Positions 1 through 12,106 of a stretch of 64,000 nt of DNA are shown here, in pieces (position 1 is the first letter of the stretch; each line of letters begins with the position of its first letter). The notes under the pieces are model-generated. The model made no database searches, had not been told where the DNA came from, and saw nothing but the letters and a program-made list of their open reading frames with translations. This DNA is from Poronia punctata (lineage: Eukaryota > Ascomycota > Sordariomycetes > Xylariales > Xylariaceae). Location: the NCBI GenBank assembly GCA_022579005.1, contig MU401494.1:62001-126000 (forward strand), in the 5' to 3' direction. A program made the position numbers and the translations under genes.

Positions 1-375
1 GCGCAAGGGGGAAGTTCTGGGGATTATATCTATGTCGACAATATCTGGGATCGGGAGGATGTCGTCCGTAGCCTCTAGTTGTCTGAAATATGTAACAGCT
101 TCGACCAAGCCAGACTCTTGTCCGAGCGCTAGCACTGTTATCAATAGGAGCTTCCTCGCCTCTGTGCGAACGTACTCGACCAGGTCATGAGGAGCTCCGG
201 GTAACAGGAGTTCGAAATTGATATTTTCGATTATATTTTTGACGGATTCGGCAGGTATGTAATGTCTATCTTCGTAATATCCTCCCTCTCGGGATTTGTC
301 TATCAACTGGAGAAGCTCCACCGCGTATTCCGCGCCGTTGGGACCTGGGTTGTCTGACACCGTGTTAATGGCCAT
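1..375 (-). CDS. Partial kinase-associated fungal protein, N-terminal part (runs off left edge)
   Basis: An open frame of 125 codons starts at an ATG (375-373) and continues without a stop to base 1, so the C-terminal part lies outside the window. The segment around residues 39-108 (from HYIP through EARKLLLITVLAL to LPIP) resembles the N-terminal region of the kinase-domain protein at 2491-4134 in residue pattern and spacing: a short FLP/YIP motif, a helix, an EA(K/R)R..L hydrophobic helix, then a short motif ending in LP. I infer a paralogue of that gene whose kinase domain would lie further left. No kinase motif is visible in the part present. An upstream ATG near 435 is out of frame and closes after 19 codons; a further 5' exon cannot be excluded. 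Confidence 0.6.
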   Translation of the reverse strand, partial: MAINTVSDNPGPNGAEYAVELLQLIDKSREGGYYEDRHYIPAESVKNIIENINFELLLPGAPHDLVEYVRTEARKLLLITVLALGQESGLVEAVTYFRQLEATDDILPIPDIVDIDIIPRTSPLR

Positions 376-2407
376 TTGGGACTGGAATTGATGGCTTAAC
401 TCGTTTAGCATAGTCGTTGTCCATAACACGACAACATGGAAGCATTCGGTTGTAAACTTAGCTATTATGCAAACAACTTGTAGGAGTCTCGAACTCCACG
501 ACATGGCCACCTTGGGTGTAATATGTACCCAACAAAAGTACCTCCCAGGTAACCCGGGCATCCACTACTTCCCAGGTTATTTGCGCATCACATCTGTGAT
601 AGCTGCCGTCAAAGCCTCAAGGGCCAGGCAATCCGACGTAGGACTATGGTATGGCATCAACGATGAATGTGTAATGCGGCTCTGCGTGCCTCAGAATTCC
701 TTGCCCCTCTCACTTTCTCGCGGATTCAAGGGCCAAGGCCCCTGAACGGAATGGAGTGCACCTTCCAAGTTCCAGCCACGTCCCTCCTGCCCGATCATAC
801 TTCTAGCTAGCATCTTAATTGGCTACGCTTGCAGTATCTAGATTAAGGAGGAGCCCTGTCAGATTTGGGAAGTTGGGGAGGCCTGATTCATGCCGGGGGA
901 GGGCGATCTCGGCGAAGTGAATCAACATGCTACCTTGGATCCATCCGCTTCAACCCCCACACATTATAGGTAAGCAGAAGATGCGACCAACCGATGCACG
1001 TCACCTGATACCTACAGGCTCCCTCATTCAATGTTGCCTTCGATGATTTTGTCTGCATGATGGCGGGGTACTCTCTTAAAAGGGAAGGGGATACTACCTG
1101 TACCTCCCTCTGACGGCTGACCTACCGTAGGTACTTTACCTAGGTTACAGGCTACCACTCAAAAGGCCCAGGAGCGAATCTGGGAGGAAAAATATCTCCC
1201 ACCTGCGTACATATCACGCAAGCACTTGACGTACAAACCATGCCGGGCCAGGGGAAAAACTTCGACTAGACTAACCTAGGATCGAGTGAACTTATTAAGT
1301 GCCGGTTAATTGGAACACGGACGCTCACCTCAAAACCCCAACAACGCTTGGCTCCCGGTGGGAATCTTTTCTGGTTTGATACTACCTTGAGCCTCGCCCA
1401 AGTACTAGGCTGTCCTGATTGTTAAGGGACCTTGCAGGTGGGCTGTGAACACAAGCTTCATCGCTAACATGCCAAGGTCAAGATTCCGATATGAATGTTG
1501 TGAGCGGTGACGTGGCCAATGGCGCGTTTCCCGCAACAGGTACAATAAGCAACGACGCACCAAATTCAAATTTTCTCTGCAATACAGTCTTTTGCCTTGC
1601 AGTCTCCAGGCAACATTAAGGCAACCATTAGGCAGCAGAGAAATATCGGTCGAAAAGTACTAAAAGGTTGCCGGCCTGCTTGGGTACCTAAACAACAAAA
1701 TCCAGACGAAAAGCGAATCTCCCCGCTTCGGTGATATTGCAAGATTGAAGAGATTACTGATACCTATATGCCAAGCCCCGCATTCGGACCATGTCAGACG
1801 CGTGCACATGGTTTTGAGCAACCTTTCCGTCTCAGATTCTGTATACCGCCCTGATCTCTCCTGAGGAAGTAAGCAATGACTCCCAACACAGCCGCATTGT
1901 AACCGTGATAGAAAAAGGGCGGGGGCCGTCATGGCGCGACCTTGGCCCTTGGTGAGGTGTCAGCCAACCAGAGAGGAAAGTCGCCCATCCTGTACTTACC
2001 GAGACGACTTATCTCCGCTCTCGAGTTGGTATCGATGTCAGACAGTATATTGTGGACTTCCTTCCTAAATAAAATACAATTACGTTATTGGACAATGGCA
2101 AGTACTCCGAGTCTGGCCATGACGACACCTTTCCCTTCTGGACCTGGTGTTGGTTGTGTGAACCCCGAACCCCAGGGACAGTAGGTAGCCTTTATTTGTT
2201 GGAGGCATAATGAGGGTGTGCGGCTTCCAAGGACCGGGGTCCCTTCCAGGCAGAAGTAAGGCAGCCTATTTTCTTAATGCCATCTTCGTGGATGGAGATA
2301 AGGGGCTTGGTATCATCGTTTCTGGTCCGCGTACAACTTTTGCTCACGCTTCTCTTCGAGCAACAAGTACGCCTTTAAGGTTGTAGTAATACAGCCTCGA
2401 AGAGTCC
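376..2407. other. Intergenic region, no supported gene
   Basis: About 2 kb between the divergent kinase-like genes. Only short overlapping open frames are present, without recognisable domains or paired splice signals. Repeated CTAGG/TAGGT words occur (for example near 1130-1150), as elsewhere in this genome's intergenic DNA. Promoters of both flanking genes should lie here, but I see no decisive core element. Confidence 0.5.
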
Positions 2408-2490
2408 ATGGCACACGACCCTGACTTCAACTTGACAGCCCACGATCTTTGCATTGTGGTATTGATTGCTTCACGGTTCAATATTCAGTT

Positions 2491-4134
2491 ATGATATCCA
2501 CCATTTGGCAACAGTCAGCAGCGTATTTGGCCGGTTACCCCGTTACTCCAAGAGACAAACAAACCGGAGAAGAATTGTCAAGCCACTTGATGTACTGTGA
2601 CGGAGATGAAGAGAGCCCGTACTTCGAGAAATTCTCTTTCTTGCCCCGAGACATCATCGAGGAGAAAATTACCACGGAAGCGATCAACGCGAAATTTTCT
2701 TGGACCTCCAATCTCTTTTACCGCTCTCGTGTCGAGCGGATAGCCAAAGAGGCAAAAAGGGTGGTCTGCATCCTCTTACTTATCCAAGAGGAAGACCTCC
2801 TCTGGTCTTTTTTTGAGGAGGGACTCACCGATCAACATCTACCGCTCCGTGCACCGGGCAATGGCAAAGGCGCATTAGTCTCTCAAAATGGTCAGGAATT
2901 CCATTCATTTGCAAGGCAGCCAAGGAGTACCTCCAGAGCCAGTCAATTCCTCAAAACCCAGTGGCAGGTCCTCGCACCAGTGATTACAAAGCCAGGCGAC
3001 CACATAGACATCGAGAAGCTCGCCCCGCCGCCTTTTTATGATATAAAGGAAATCACGAGCAATGGAAGAAGCACGGTCTATAGAGGGAAGCTACATCCAG
3101 CCCATATCGTACGTATTGGACATGAATCACGTGGACCCTCTATGATCACAAGCACCATGCTGACATTGCACTTTACACATGACTAGACGCCGAGTCCTGA
3201 GAAGGCAGTTCCGATAGCCATCAAGGACTACAGGAATGGGAAAGACTTTGAGATCGAGAAGTCCGTCTTGGAGAAAATAAACGGCTTCAACCATCCACAT
3301 CTCATTAAACATATTGCCACTTTTCAGCAGGCGAGACACACCTATGCCGCTTTTCCTTGGGCAGAGGGCGGTAACTTATCCGATCTGTGGGAGCATAACC
3401 CCGACATTGCCACGAGCCGAAAACTCGAGACTTTCGTCTGGGCATTTAAGCAAATGCATGGCCTAGTCGGTGCTTTGCATGCATTACACCAAATCAACTG
3501 CCGGCATGGAGATCTGAAACCCGAGAACATTTTGAACTTCACAGATTCGGCTCAAGGGCCCTATGGCTTCGGAACCCTGAAAGTAGCAGATGTAGGGGTA
3601 TCCAAAGTCCATCACCAAGCCACCGTGCTCCGGCACGACCCAACCAACACCAAGGCCACCACACCAAGCTACGAGGCGCCCGAAGTGGTATTCAACGAGG
3701 GAAAGCCGAGAAGTCGGAGATACGATATGTGGTCGATTGGGTGCATGTTCATGGAGTTTGCCATTTGGTTGCTCCACGGTTACCCGGCGGTAGAAGGCTT
3801 CCGGATACGGCGTCAGTCGGCAAATGGCTTCGACACCAAAGCGACCTACTGGCAGGCTACCAAAGAGAAGGACAAGCCTAAAGTACACGAGGACGTTCGT
3901 CGCGGGCTCAGAGCACTCAAGGACGACCCTCGGTGCGCCCCTGGGACTGGATTGGCCACTCTCATACTTATTATTGAACACGATCTTATCCTCATTGAGG
4001 AGGAAAGCCGGGCACAATCACACGACCTGAAGGACAAGTTCGACTATATAATGAGAGAGAAAGGCCCACCATTTCTATACAAGAGTGTCGAGCCAGTCCC
4101 GAGCATCCCTGATGTTTTCTGTCCCGTTGGATAA
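2491..4134 (+). CDS. Fungal protein kinase-domain protein with N-terminal extension
   Basis: Exons 2491-3108 and 3187-4134; the 78-nt intron has a GTACGT donor, a branch site GCTGAC near 3159-3164 and a TAG acceptor, giving about 521 residues. Kinase landmarks in order: a weak glycine loop (SNGRSTVYRGKL, about 187-198), IAIK with the ATP-binding Lys about 219, HGDLKPENIL with catalytic Asp about 315, DVG in place of DFG (Asp about 341), YEAPEV, and DMWSIGCMFMEF in subdomain IX. HGD instead of HRD is common in fungal-specific kinase families. The first 180 residues match the partial gene at 1-375 and look like the helical domain that precedes the kinase in these proteins. The start is uncertain: an ATG at 2408 could be joined through a possible 56-59-nt intron (donor 2456 or 2459, acceptor 2514), giving about 530 residues. 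Substrate unknown. Confidence 0.82.
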
Positions 4135-7100
4135 AACTACCACGTCCAAGGTAGAACATGTATGCGGGATCATGTGCAAGTCCCACATGTTAGGAGAGTG
4201 TTGGTGGTTTCTGTAGATTTCTTTTGTGTTTCTTCAAGCGATATACCCCCACCAGTCAAAGGTTCTATGGATGATACGGTTTAGGAGAGGCTGGGTTTTG
4301 TCTTTCAGAGAACTGTTTACCAATATTGCGGTTTTAGCAACCTGCTCATATAATTAAGTGGGCCAGTTGAGCAATCCAGCACATTTACAACCATTGTAGT
4401 ATGTCACTTAAAACACGTGAGGCGGCTGGCTAAGCTGAGGTCAGGTTTGGCTGGTTTGTGTCGCCAACGTACTTTTACTCCCATATCTGTAGACGTAAAA
4501 ACCAGGCCAAGTCCGCAACCGGAGTTCATAAAGTTGACTGCTATGCCCGTAGGCAAGTTCTCGCAATGAACAAAGGTCGTGACTCACTCCATGACAGAAT
4601 GGCGGCACAAGATTCTCCCAACATTAGGATGAAAACGACCCAGCGTTGGACACTATAACTATTAATGTGCACCTTGCACCGCATAGTCGCGCGGGGAGGG
4701 ACTATCACACATACATGTGTACCAGCTAGGCTAGGGAATAGAAATGAATCCGCTCAGTACGGGTATGCTTCACATAGACCTACTTAATTGTACGCCGAGG
4801 CATGGGCAAGCTTAGTGGTAGGATTGTGGTAAAGATCGCGCGCCCTATAAATAAGCGGGCGATTAGCACAATGTTATCTGTTCGACTGGAATAGAACAAT
4901 CGAAGCTTCTCGTAGTCCGGTTATTCGGGGAGAGCGGGTAGGCTTGGTTTGTCATTTGCGAAAAAGGAGTCGTCCGTTCCGGAATGCTGGAATTTAGGGT
5001 TTTTTTCGTTTTTTGGGGGTTCGGGACTGGAAAGTAAATATTTAATATTGTTGGCTAGGAGATATGGCTGTTGCTTTGCTCCCCCGGCATTCCTAGAGCA
5101 CACTAACCTAGCGGGGAAACAGAGAGCTCGGGGTACGTTTGATCGTGGCGGCGATATTTTCTTTCCCTGGAGAAAATGCGAGTGCCCTGACCAGATAAAA
5201 CAAGACAAAGCACACGTGCGTATGTATTAACTCCTATCCTTAGGTATCCTATCCTTGACGGTGGTCGACGGTGATAATCATCCCGTTTATAGGGGGCTGG
5301 GGGTCGGGTTGGGTTGGGTCGGGTTGGGTCGGGTTGGTTGATGGCGGGGTGGGCGGGAGGGAGGTTGGGGAAGAAGAACGGAATTTATTACTGGTGTAAG
5401 GTAGAGTCCTGAAACAAAAAGGTTTTAAGCAAAGCAATCGGAGAGGAACCGATTGTAGGTACTAGGGAGTGTTGGATAGGATTTTTGTCAAGACGATGTT
5501 TGAAACATTGCATACGAGAAGTATGTGTATGTTTTATCAAGTTCCACTTGCAGAATTGGATGCATATGTAAATCGCCAAAGGAATACACGATGGCTTGAT
5601 GGTCTCATTATCAGTGCATCCTTTTTTTGTCTGGCTGACTACTCCGTACTTATTATCTTCTACCCTGCATTTTCGCATCCCACGCGGTTGGATAGTTTAT
5701 GCATAAAACCTTGCGTTTCAGATATCTGCATTTGAACCATTTCGTACGTTGTATGCGTGTATATCTGATCCTCCAACGAGGAATACGAGAAAAAAGCATG
5801 CGGAGGTTACGGAACGGACGTGGGACGGGATTTGGAGTGTGTGTTTCCCCAAAGTTAGGTTGAACGGCTAAACCAATAAGCTTAATGGAAATAGTTGCCC
5901 CTCGCATCGGTCTGGAGAAGAAGAGGGGCGGGACGGACGGGTAAAGAAATACGAGGATGAATCCAGATGCTTTTTTTGTTAATTCTTTCCCCATCTCACG
6001 AGATATATGTGTAGGTCATGTGTATGACATGAGTCGATATCGAGGCATCATCGGGGACACTAGCTATATAATCTTGCGTCCTTTTTTTTAAGACTAGCAA
6101 TACGTGTATATAGACCAATTTCCCGTACTTGATACCTACTTCCTACATTCTTTTATGCCCGAATTGCCAATAACACGTAGACCAGACTCCCTATTTACTC
6201 CGAGTATAATCGGGCATCTTCGAAAACCAAAAGAAACAATTTCTAGAAGCTTGACGGGCGGTCATTCCTCTCCGCTAGCGTGTAGGCCAGAGCTCGAACA
6301 GAAAAAGTTCCCCGGTGCCGTTTGTTGACCCCACTTAAAATATGTACGGTAGATCTAGCCGGTGGGTCTAGCACAGTGCAGAGACTATCAACGTAACAAC
6401 CCGAACTTTACATTGACTTTCTTACTTGCATCGAGCTTTTTGAACCCCAGATTTAGGGAATGCATACTTGTCTGTGCGCGGAAGGTCAATTGCTGACGGT
6501 CTTCGTCTCGTGGGAAACGTGGATATCATTTCCTAGAAGATAAAACGGTTTGTCAAATGTTGTGGTATGAGATGAAACGTTGACATTTTGCAGAACAAAC
6601 ATCGCTGCTAGCAAACTTGAACCAAATAAGATGAGATTCTCTGGGTAAATAATTTACCTGGTACAAGCAAATTACACATATCTTGTCCTCCTTATTACGA
6701 GTGGACTAAGGTTATAATAGTAGATAAGGTAGGTAGATACTGGACCCAGCCGCTGGAACCTGGCGTAGTATTAATGGACGCTAGTGTAGCCAGCCACGGT
6801 CTAGTCCCCTCTCCTCATCTCGTGTTCAACCGCTATTTGATTGGCTCGGAGGGTGAGTATTGCGCTATATCACAGTGCTTGACGCACGCGCACTCACAGT
6901 TCGGTCGTGATAACCCATGCCTGGCATTTCGACGATGCAAATTCAATACTGTACGAGGAGTACGTATATATGTATGTATATGTAGGTAATTCCGGCGCCC
7001 CTAGGTCTGTCAAGATGCGTCTCGCTTGAACTTTTGTTTGAAATCTCGACCGGCTTCGACCTTTTTCGCCTGTCTCCCTCCCGCTCCGGACCTGGATACC

Positions 7101-7284
7101 CTCGTTTATAAACGTGGTCTGTTGGCATACCACTCGTTTCGAGTCAGTTTTTGGCTACATTGTTTGCTGCCATTACCATCATCTTAATACCTAATTTAAT
7201 AATAACCTCCCGCTTCTAATTTTGTGCCGAAGACAAGGTTAATCGACCTACCCGAAATCCAAATATATATCCCCCCCGATCGCC
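4135..7284. other. Gene-poor region of about 3.1 kb
   Basis: No open frame here has a recognisable domain or paired splice signals; the longest (about 110 codons) overlap each other on opposite strands. A TATAAATA sequence at about 4846 has no credible gene downstream. A G-rich pentanucleotide repeat at 5301-5340 is listed separately. The last 100 bases should hold the promoter and 5' leader of the gene starting at 7285. Confidence 0.5.
5301..5340 (+). repeat. GGGTT/GGGTC pentanucleotide repeat inside a G-rich tract
   Basis: About seven copies of GGGTT or GGGTC in tandem, flanked by further G runs from 5291 to about 5370. The plus strand carries more than four GGG runs separated by two or three bases, the arrangement that can fold into a G-quadruplex. 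The unit is not the fungal telomere repeat TTAGGG. Confidence 0.8.
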
Positions 7285-8021
7285 ATGCCATCCATCACAA
7301 CAGTCGCGGCTGCGGCCGTCCTTCTGCTGTCGTCTGTTCAAGCGCAAGACCAGTATCATATCGAGCCCACAAGCGTGCCATTATACCTTAGAGGTATACC
7401 AAACCCCTCCGCTAGAAATTTTCGTAAAAAGTTTAAAAATCTAACCTGCTTGGTAGATAATTGGTGTCTCCAAGAACAGAGTTCATGTCCTCTTATCTGC
7501 AACCAGGTACCACCTGGAGGCGCCCAGACAAATGAGTGCGACCCGGTATGTCAACCCGAAGCAGTTTTTTTATTGAGAATAATGGCTAACGGAAGAGACA
7601 GCTTACTTTGACATACGGCTGCGTCTGCAACAACGGTCTAGCACCGAACCTATCCGAATACTCGCTTACCCTTCCCTATTTCAAATGCCAGGAATGGGGC
7701 AATCAGTGCGTGACCGCCTGCCGCGGGAACAATGCCTGCTCCAGTGACTGCCGAGAGAAGCACCCTTGCGGCGCATTAGACCCCCGGAGGGCAAATACTA
7801 CTGCTACGACGACGTCGATGGCTTCCGCCACATCCTCTGGCGCAGCCGCTACCAGCAGCGCCGGTCAGTTGTTCAACGGTCTTGACGGCGACGACTCCGA
7901 TTCTGACTCCGGTTCCGGTTCTAAACCGCATAATGCTGCCTCCCCTCTCTTGCAATATGGAAATGTTGTCGGCGCTATTACCTTGGCTGCTTGCGTCGGC
8001 CTAGGCTCGATTCTACTATAG
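7285..8021 (+). CDS. Small cysteine-rich secreted, probably GPI-anchored protein (DUF7707-like)
   Basis: Three exons are proposed: 7285-7393, 7457-7545 and 7602-8021, about 205 residues. Intron 1 (7394-7456, GTATAC donor, branch TCTAACC, TAG end) is 63 nt without stops, so reading straight through looks like coding; removing it restores the family pattern LR-DNWCLQEQSSCPLIC. Intron 2 (7546-7601) has GTATGT, branch GGCTAAC and CAG. The protein has a signal peptide (about 1-20, ending in VQAQ), a core with about 14 cysteines including WC, SSCPLIC, YGCVCNNGL and CREKHPCGALDP, then a Ser/Thr/Ala- and Asp-rich stretch and a hydrophobic C-terminal tail without a following charged segment, as expected for a GPI signal. 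From recall the core matches fungal DUF7707 proteins, whose function is unknown. Location at the cell surface is inferred. Confidence 0.85.
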
Positions 8022-9667
8022 AGTTTGGGCAATGCATACTTCTAACATTCAGCTCCAAATTGAAAATTGGGGATGAAAATACATATTACGGCGTTCGCAT
8101 TTCGAAAGATGCATTCTCTTCGGACCTCACATTCTCATTTACACACCGACTAGCGAAGCCTGATATCTTACAAATTTCCTTAACACACAATTCGTTCCTT
8201 TTTTTCCTAGGCTAGGGGGGGCTGGAGTATGGAACGACGATGCATTTGAAACACGGGTTCGATTTTTCCAATCATTGGCGGCATTTACAATATACTTATC
8301 CCATGAGCCATTATGCTGATAGAGATAAAACCACGAGCTACACGCCAGCTCGTTCATAATAACAAGACCATATTTTAATTGCTCTTAGTCATCCGGGTTC
8401 CTTGCTGCGATTGTTTTGAATTCTTATGTCCCTAAAATAATGGCCCTGCCCGTTTAAACTCGTGGTAACGTGGCCAGCAGGATTTGTTTTTGCGGCAAGT
8501 ATCCTAGTTAAAACCTTATTGCCTCGTGATGTCCACGGTCTATCCTCGAGCAATTATAAAACAAACAATTCTTACCTGTTGAGTATGTCATCTATGCAAC
8601 CCTATGACACCAATGCCTGCCACTTCACGTGTTTATTGGGGGTATTTAGGGAAGTCAGATTACGTGGGTCTAACAAACCATATCTGCACCTCACTATCGA
8701 TTGGCGTTCCATCCTTGGCCCTTGGTTCTTCATTTGCTTTTTGGACCCTTCTTTTTGACTGTTTGCTAATCTAGAGGTATTATCTGATTGATTAAGGGGC
8801 AAGATACTATATATTTTTTTCCTTAATCCTTGCAACAAGCGGTGAAGAACTATTAAAAGGGGTCTCTATTGTTCTCAATCCGAACTATTACTGAGTATAA
8901 AATTGAGAATTCTCAACGTACGCTAAATAACATGGTAATTAACCACGGTAGCCTGGGGTACATGGGCCTGATAGGGGATGTACTCCAGAACCGTAGGCTA
9001 TGAGCGGGGAAACTCCCTCTAAGCCAAGTACCTGCCTAGGTAAAGGGAGGTATAGAAATATCCCGAGGCTTCATTCCCTCTGCTTATGTAAGTGAACTAG
9101 GTCAGGTTCCTTGGGTGTCATTGGTGGCTGCAAGGGTGTGGGATAGGTAGGGGAGGTCGCCGGTCCAAACATTGATCCAACCCAGTGTTCAGAATTTCGC
9201 ATGTGGTAGCCCCATATGACCTTCACCAATACCTACCTGCACACAGAAACCCACACGTGTAGTTTGACCTTTACTAGAGCACGGGAAGACCCTTTTAACC
9301 TCAAAAAATCTCCACCCCAACCAACTTATCTGGCCTTATTACGGCGTATGTGTGTGATTTGTCCCGTTAAGCATACCTAAGTTACCGCGCAAATACCAGA
9401 TCTTGGTCAAGCTTTGTTCGTTGTACACTTACATGCTGATCCTCGCGAGCTCCCCACATGATGCATCTCTCTTGAAAGCTGGGATACTTGTCGACCCCCG
9501 CGATCCGATTCGATCCTGCCGAAGCTGTCCGCCCTTGATCAGGAAACAACGTTAATCGAGATATACTCTCCGTTTTAACAAGGTCTATCCCTCTTCTACG
9601 TCGAGCTACCTAGTCGCCCCAACTGGTCTTTCGGAGCAGACAAGTCCTTGCGCCGGACCCTCCAACC
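8022..9667. other. Intergenic region of about 1.6 kb, no supported gene
   Basis: It holds only short open frames without splice context or known domains. The last 200 bases are pyrimidine-rich and lead into the ATG at 9668, consistent with a promoter and 5' leader of the phosphotransferase gene. Confidence 0.5.
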
Positions 9668-11175
9668 ATGTCTCCCAGTGGCAGTAAGAAATCCAACGTT
9701 CCTGGTCAACCCTGTCCGAGATACAGAGGCTTTTGTCTCTGGTCGCGGTGGGCGTCGAATGTGAAATTAACCTTGCACCTCAGAGACGGCTGTGGCCGAA
9801 TGCATATCCGATGACGCACTTATGCATCTCCGGACCTACAAGTACTCGGCCGTCGATAAATCGCCAGTGTCCAACTACATCCTGCGACCCTACGTACGTG
9901 CCCGCCCATCCGCGAAACTCCTAATGAACGAACGGTGGTAACTGAACAACTATGGTAGTGGAATGCTATGGTGGAGTTCTTGCCGTTATGGCTAGCACCT
10001 AACATGGTGACGCTCATCGGCTTCTTCTTCATCCTTGCGAATGTCGGGCTACTCGTCTTGGTTATGCCAGATCTTATCGGTCCAGTACGGCTCCTCCCAC
10101 AACATTGTGCCCTCGAGCTTGATCCTAGCTAATCGCTAGGCCTTCCGAATAATAGGGGCCCTCGTGGCTGTATTTGAGTTTCGCCTTCGGCCTCTTCATG
10201 TACCAGACGATGGATAACATAGATGGGAAACAAGCGAGACGAACCGGCACCTCGAGCGGACTAGGCGAATTATTCGACCACGGCATCGATTCGCTGAACT
10301 GTACCTTGGCCAGCTTGCTGGAGACGGCCGCACTGGCTTTGGGAACTTCTAAATCAGGCGTATTCACGGCTCTGTGCCCTTGTCTGGCCATGTTCTTTTC
10401 CACGTGGGAAACTTATCATACGCACACGTTATATCTAGGCTACTTCAACGGCCCCACCGAAGGTATTTTGATTGCGTGTGCCGTTATGGCCGTATCAGGC
10501 ATCTACGGGCCCGGCATCTGGACGGACAGGATAGTCGATGTATTCGGCACCAAGCACTTGATGGGTTATGAAGATACTTTCGGCCACTGTTCAATGCGGG
10601 ACTTCTGGGTCGTTACACTAGCCGGATCTCTGCTTCTCGGTCACATCCCATTCTGCGTGTTGAACGTGGTCAAGGCGAGGCGAAGGAACGGGCTCCCTGT
10701 CCTGCCCGTGTTCTTCGAATGGATCCCCATGGCCATCTTCACCTTCTCCATCGCCGCGTGGCTCTATTCCCCGTACTCGACGCTTATGCGCGAGAACCAC
10801 CTAGTGCTATTCTGCCTCACTATGTCCTTTGTCTTCGGACGCATGACGACCAAGATGATCCTTGCCCACCTCACCCGTCAGCCTTTCCCCTACTGGACGG
10901 TTATGTTGGCGCCGCTTGTAGGTGGTGCCGTGCTCGGCAACCTGCCCCGACTAGGATTCCCGGCCATCTCGGCCCAGTACGAACACTACTACCTCTGGGC
11001 TTACTTTGTCTTCGCCCTTGTCGTCTATTTCCGCTGGGCATATCTCGTGACTACGAGCATATGTAATTTCCTCGACATCAACTGCCTCACGATACCCTAC
11101 GAGAAGCAAGTGGAGAACAAGAGAAAGGCGTTAGAAGCAAAGATTGCCGCCGAAAACGGGAAAAAGGCGGCATAG
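9668..11175 (+). CDS. CDP-alcohol phosphotransferase (choline/ethanolamine phosphotransferase)
   Basis: Catalyses the last Kennedy-pathway step, transferring phosphocholine or phosphoethanolamine from the CDP-alcohol to diacylglycerol in ER/Golgi membranes. Exons 9668-9683, 9784-9893, 9959-10084 and 10156-11175 give 423 residues in one frame; the first exon is only 16 nt (MSPSG plus one base) before a GTAAGA donor, with the reading resuming at AVAECISDDALMHLRTYKY. The family signature DG-x2-AR-x8-G-x3-D-x3-D is complete at about residues 107-129 (DGKQARR to FDHGID). Several hydrophobic segments follow, and WETYHTH and YGPGIW are typical. The C-terminus is Lys-rich (EKQVENKRKALEAK). I cannot tell choline from ethanolamine specificity by reading, so the symbol is left empty (EPT1/CPT1 family). 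Confidence 0.95.
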
Positions 11176-12106
11176 ATGCCTAATATACCCTCCGAAAGTT
11201 GCCGTCTTCGACATTTATATAGATAGAATCTCCTTGATTTTCATTTGCCACGGGAATCATGCGCCTTGCGGCGAATCAGGAGGAATAGTTCAGGTCATTA
11301 TTAATTCAACATCCCTTGCATGTACGGTTATTCATCATTATAAAAAGCGAAGTTCAGGGCGACGAGGAAGTGATCAACCCTACAACCATAGAGCAAAAAC
11401 TGTTTGAGCGCAGAAGAAAGCAGTGTACTAGATATTGCATTGCATGAGAGGACAGGCAGACAGACAGACACTCCGAGCTTGAAGCTACGGGTGTTTGGAC
11501 ATTATACTGATATGAAGCATCATGTCAACCTTAATATAAATACATATTATCTAACCTAGGTTAGTTGAATGATTCAAGAGAAAGAGAGCGACGTGCGCAC
11601 TCTTGCATTTTGCATACGACGACCCCTAGACTACAGGACACAGGTACGCGCGCAGGGTGAGATGAGGCGGGAACGTGAAAAGACAGACAAATAGGAAGTC
11701 AAGAAGCCATCATGTCTTCTTGTTATACATGTATTTTCTACCTGTTTGATAGCAGAGCTCGTACACGCGAACCCTATGTTTTTCCCTTGTCCCCTATGGG
11801 ATCCAAAGATGAAATAGACATAACAGGATAGCTTCAGGAGGACAACGGGAAATGCAGCGCAACGCAACGCAACATAGCCGGAAAGCGCTATTTCCCTCTC
11901 GGCTTCATTTTTTGAAAACTCCTCTAATGTTTAGGATTCATACATTTTACAAGCAGACCATGTCGGCCTTTTGCTTCCCCTTTTCCCTTGTTCCTGCGAG
12001 TTGTATAGGGGCCACTTCAACGAAAAGTGTAGTCCATCCCTTTGGTAATCTTTTCGCTACAAAATCTATAGTAGGGTACCGTACCAGTCGATGTAGTATG
12101 ATCGCT
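11176..12106. other. Convergent 3' intergenic region
   Basis: About 930 bases between the stop codons of two convergent genes. Short CAGA repeats occur near 11455-11470. No further coding signal is seen. Confidence 0.5.

Noticed and set aside
3484..4017. 177-codon minus-strand frame
   Set aside because: It lies entirely antisense to the kinase exon and has no domain; a shadow of that coding sequence.
5301..5340. GGGTT/GGGTC array as an internal telomere
   Set aside because: The unit is a pentamer that differs from TTAGGG, and there is no subterminal context.
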